This document shows, piece after piece, positions 61,587 through 64,000 of a stretch of DNA of 64,000 nucleotides. The position numbers and the translations under genes are program-made. Position 1 is the stretch's first letter. Every line of letters starts with the position of its first letter. The stretch lies in NCBI RefSeq assembly GCF_038502225.1, contig NC_091303.1, positions 31,639,914 through 31,703,913 of the forward strand. Reading direction: 5' to 3'. The DNA comes from Cherax quadricarinatus. Lineage: Eukaryota > Arthropoda > Malacostraca > Decapoda > Parastacidae. Below the pieces are notes generated by a model. It had not been told where the DNA came from, did no database searches, and saw only the letters and a list, made by a program, of their open reading frames with translations.

Positions 61587-64000
61587 ACGTATAAAAATGC
61601 ACAATATATCCCTCCAAACTGCCAATATCCCAAACCCCTCCTTTAGAGTGCAGACATTGTACTTTCCATTTCCAGGACTCAAGTCCGGTTATATAAAATA
61701 ACCGGTTTCCCTGAATCCCTTCACTAAATATTACCCTGCTCACACTCCAACAGCTTGTCAGATCCCAAATACCATTCGTCTCCATTCACTCCTATCTAAC
61801 ACGCTCATGCATGCTTGCTGGAAGTCCAAACCCCTCGCCCACAACACCACCTTTATCCCCTCCCTTCAACCTTTTCGAGAATGACCCCTACCCTGCCTTC
61901 CTTTCCCTCCAGATTTATACGTTCTCCATGTCATTCTACTTTGATCCATTCTCTCTGAATGACCAAACCACTTCAACAAACCCTCTTCAGCCCTCTGACT
62001 AATACTTTTATTAACTCCACACCTAATTTCCACACTCCGAATTTTCTGCATAATATTTTCACCACACATTGCCCTTAGACAGGACATCTCCACTCTCTCC
62101 AACCACGTCCTCACTGCAGCATTTACAACCCAAGCTTCACACCCATATAAGAGTGTCGGTACTATTATACTTTCATACATTCCCTTCTTTGCCTCCATAG
62201 ATAACATTTTTTGCCTCCACATATACCTCAATGCACCACTCACCTTTTTTCCTTCATCAATTCTATGATTAACCTCGTCCTTCATAAATCCTTCCGCTGA
62301 CACGTCAACTCCCAAATATCTGAAAACATTCACTTCTTCCATACTCCTCCCCAATTTGATATTCAATTTTTCTTTATCTAAATCATTTTATACCCTCATC
62401 ACCTTACTCTTTTCTATGTTCACTTTCAACTTTCTACCTTTACACACACTCCCAAATTCGTCCACTAACCTTTGCAGTTTTTCTTTAGAATCTCCCATAA
62501 GCACAGTATCATCAGCAAAAAGTAACTGTGTCACTTCCCATTTTGTATTTAATTCCCCATAATTTAATTCCACCCCTCTCCCGAACACTCCTAGCATTTA
62601 CTTCTTTTACAACCCCATCTATAAATATATTAAATAACCATGGTGACATTACACATCCCTGTCTAAGATCTACTTTTACTGGGAATTAGTTTCCCTTTCT
62701 TCTACACACCCTAACCTGAGCCTCACTATCCTCTTAAATACTCTTTACAGCATTTAGTAACTTACCACCTATTCCATATACTTGCAACATCTGCCACATT
62801 GCTCTCCTATCCACTCTATCATATGCCTTTTCTAAATCCATAAATGCAATAAAAACTTCCCTACATTTATCTAAATACTGTTCACATATATGCTTCAATG
62901 TAAACACTTGATCTACACATCCCCTACCCACTCTAAAACCTCCTTGCTCATCCACAATGTTACATTGTCTTACCTGTAATTCTTTCAATAATAACCCTAC
63001 CATACACTTTTCCTGGTATACTCAGTAAACTTATTCCTCTATAATTTTTACAATCTCTCGTCCCCCTTCCCTTTATATAAAGGGACTATACACGCTCTCC
63101 GCCAATCCCTAGGTACCTTCCCCTCTTTCATACATTTATTAAACAAAAATTCCAACCACTCCAACACTGTGTACACCCCTGCTTTTAACATTTCTGTCAT
63201 GATCCCATCAGTTCCAGCTGCTTTACCCCCTATCATTCTACGTAATGCCTCACACACCTCCCCCACACTCACATCCTGCTCTTCTTCACTCCTGAAAGAT
63301 GGTATACCTCCCTGGCCAGTGCATGAAATTACTGCCTCCCTTTCTTCGTCAACTTTTAAAAGTTCCTCAAAATATTCTCACCATCTATCCAATACCTCCA
63401 TCTCCCCATCTACTAACTCCCTTACTCTGTTTTTAACTGACAAATCCATTCGTTCCCTAGGCTTTCTTAACTTGTTTAACTCCAAAATTTTTTCTTATTT
63501 TCATTAAAATTTCTTGACAGTGCCTCTCCCACTATATCATCCATTCTCCTTTTGCACTCTCTCACCACTCTCTTTACCTTTCTTTTACTCTCCATATACT
63601 CTACTCTTCTTATAATACTTCTGCTTTATAAAACCCTCTCATAAGCTACCTTTTTCTCTTTTATCACACCCTTTACTTCATTCCACCAATCACTCCTCTT
63701 TCCTCCTGCACCCACTGTCCTATAACCACAAACTAATGCCCCACATTCTAATACTGCATTTTTAAAACTATTCCAACCCTCTTCAACCCCCCACTACTTA
63801 TACTTGCACCACCCCACCTTTCTGCCAATAGTTGCTTATATTTCACCCGAACTTCCTTAGTTTATACACTTTCACCTCCCTCTTACTTGTTGTTGCCATT
63901 TTCCTCTTATTCCATCTACCTCTTGCTCTAATTGTAGCTGCAACTACATGCTATATCATACCTTGTATATTTATTTATCCTCTTTTTCATAAAATATGTA
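61587..64000 (-). mobile_element. RTE-type LINE (subfamily A), continuing beyond the window
   Basis: The forward strand begins within the 3' UTR (CCTCCAAACTGCCAATATCC) without the final 160 bp or poly-A. It runs through the C-terminal and RT coding regions to the endonuclease region at the window edge. It is more diverged than the 45057-49352 copy. Confidence 0.88.
61866..64000 (-). pseudogene. RTE LINE (A) coding region (broken)
   Basis: Minus-strand reading shows ELQVRQCNIVDEQGGFRVGR, MDLEKAYDRVDRRAMWQML, FADDTVLMGD, GVDVSAEGFMKDEVNH and LYGCEAWVVNAAVRTWLERV. Breaks are seen near 62390, 62600, 62735, 63050 and 63360. The region 63500-64000 encodes linker and endonuclease pieces in several frames. 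Confidence 0.85.

Noticed and set aside
43333..64000. Further CHERP exons (RS and G-patch regions)
   Set aside because: No plus-strand exon with Arg/Ser repeats or a G-patch was recognised; the rest reads as transposon sequence.

Overview
This is eukaryotic nuclear DNA, most likely from a decapod crustacean, possibly a crayfish. That call rests on the combination of repeat families, very large introns and the style of the host exons; it is inference, since no species-diagnostic gene is present. Nearly all of the window is transposable-element (TE) sequence, much of it in nested insertions. There is one 100-base assembly gap (49411-49510) next to a CA microsatellite.

The only host gene I recognise is a plus-strand CHERP homologue (SURP/CID/G-patch splicing-associated protein). 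Two coding exons are visible, 11268-11393 and 43074-43332. Their splice phases are compatible, and they are separated by about 31.7 kb of intron made almost entirely of transposons. No exon of any other host gene was found.

Layout. Bases 405-9837 hold one 1.7-kb-type TIR element (family F2) swollen by nested piggyBac-type elements, a 203-bp MITE, a Penelope-like inverted repeat, a palindromic satellite and a Tigger copy. Bases 11424-21326 hold a decayed piggyBac interrupted by a full-length CR1-type LINE with two open ORFs (12847-16912), and by an intact piggyBac (18365-21319) that landed in a TTAA inside the outer element's own terminal repeat. Bases 21444-32940 hold Tigger remnants, piggyBac MITEs, LINE fragments and a second, nearly bare F2 copy. 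Bases 32942-37005 hold a further TIR element carrying SINEs and a GCT/CAG minisatellite. Bases 37006-42880 hold an RTE-type LINE split by an intact 598-codon Tigger (39026-41364). After the second CHERP exon come more LINE copies (45057-49352 and 61587-64000) and a third F2 copy (50917-61581) containing a Tigger and a LINE-in-LINE nest.

The elements do not form a cooperating pathway. What the window offers is a readable insertion history. At least five insertions can be polarised because an uninterrupted paralogous target site exists elsewhere in the same window. Three elements keep uninterrupted coding capacity and matching ends: the CR1 LINE, the piggyBac and the Tigger. I found no clearly new host system. 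The most unusual items are the repeated use of TTAA sites in and beside piggyBac terminal repeats, three piggyBac-type families with shared interiors but different ends and different subterminal palindromes, a SINE built from the two ends of an RTE LINE, and a hammerhead-like motif on each arm of a Penelope-like inverted repeat.
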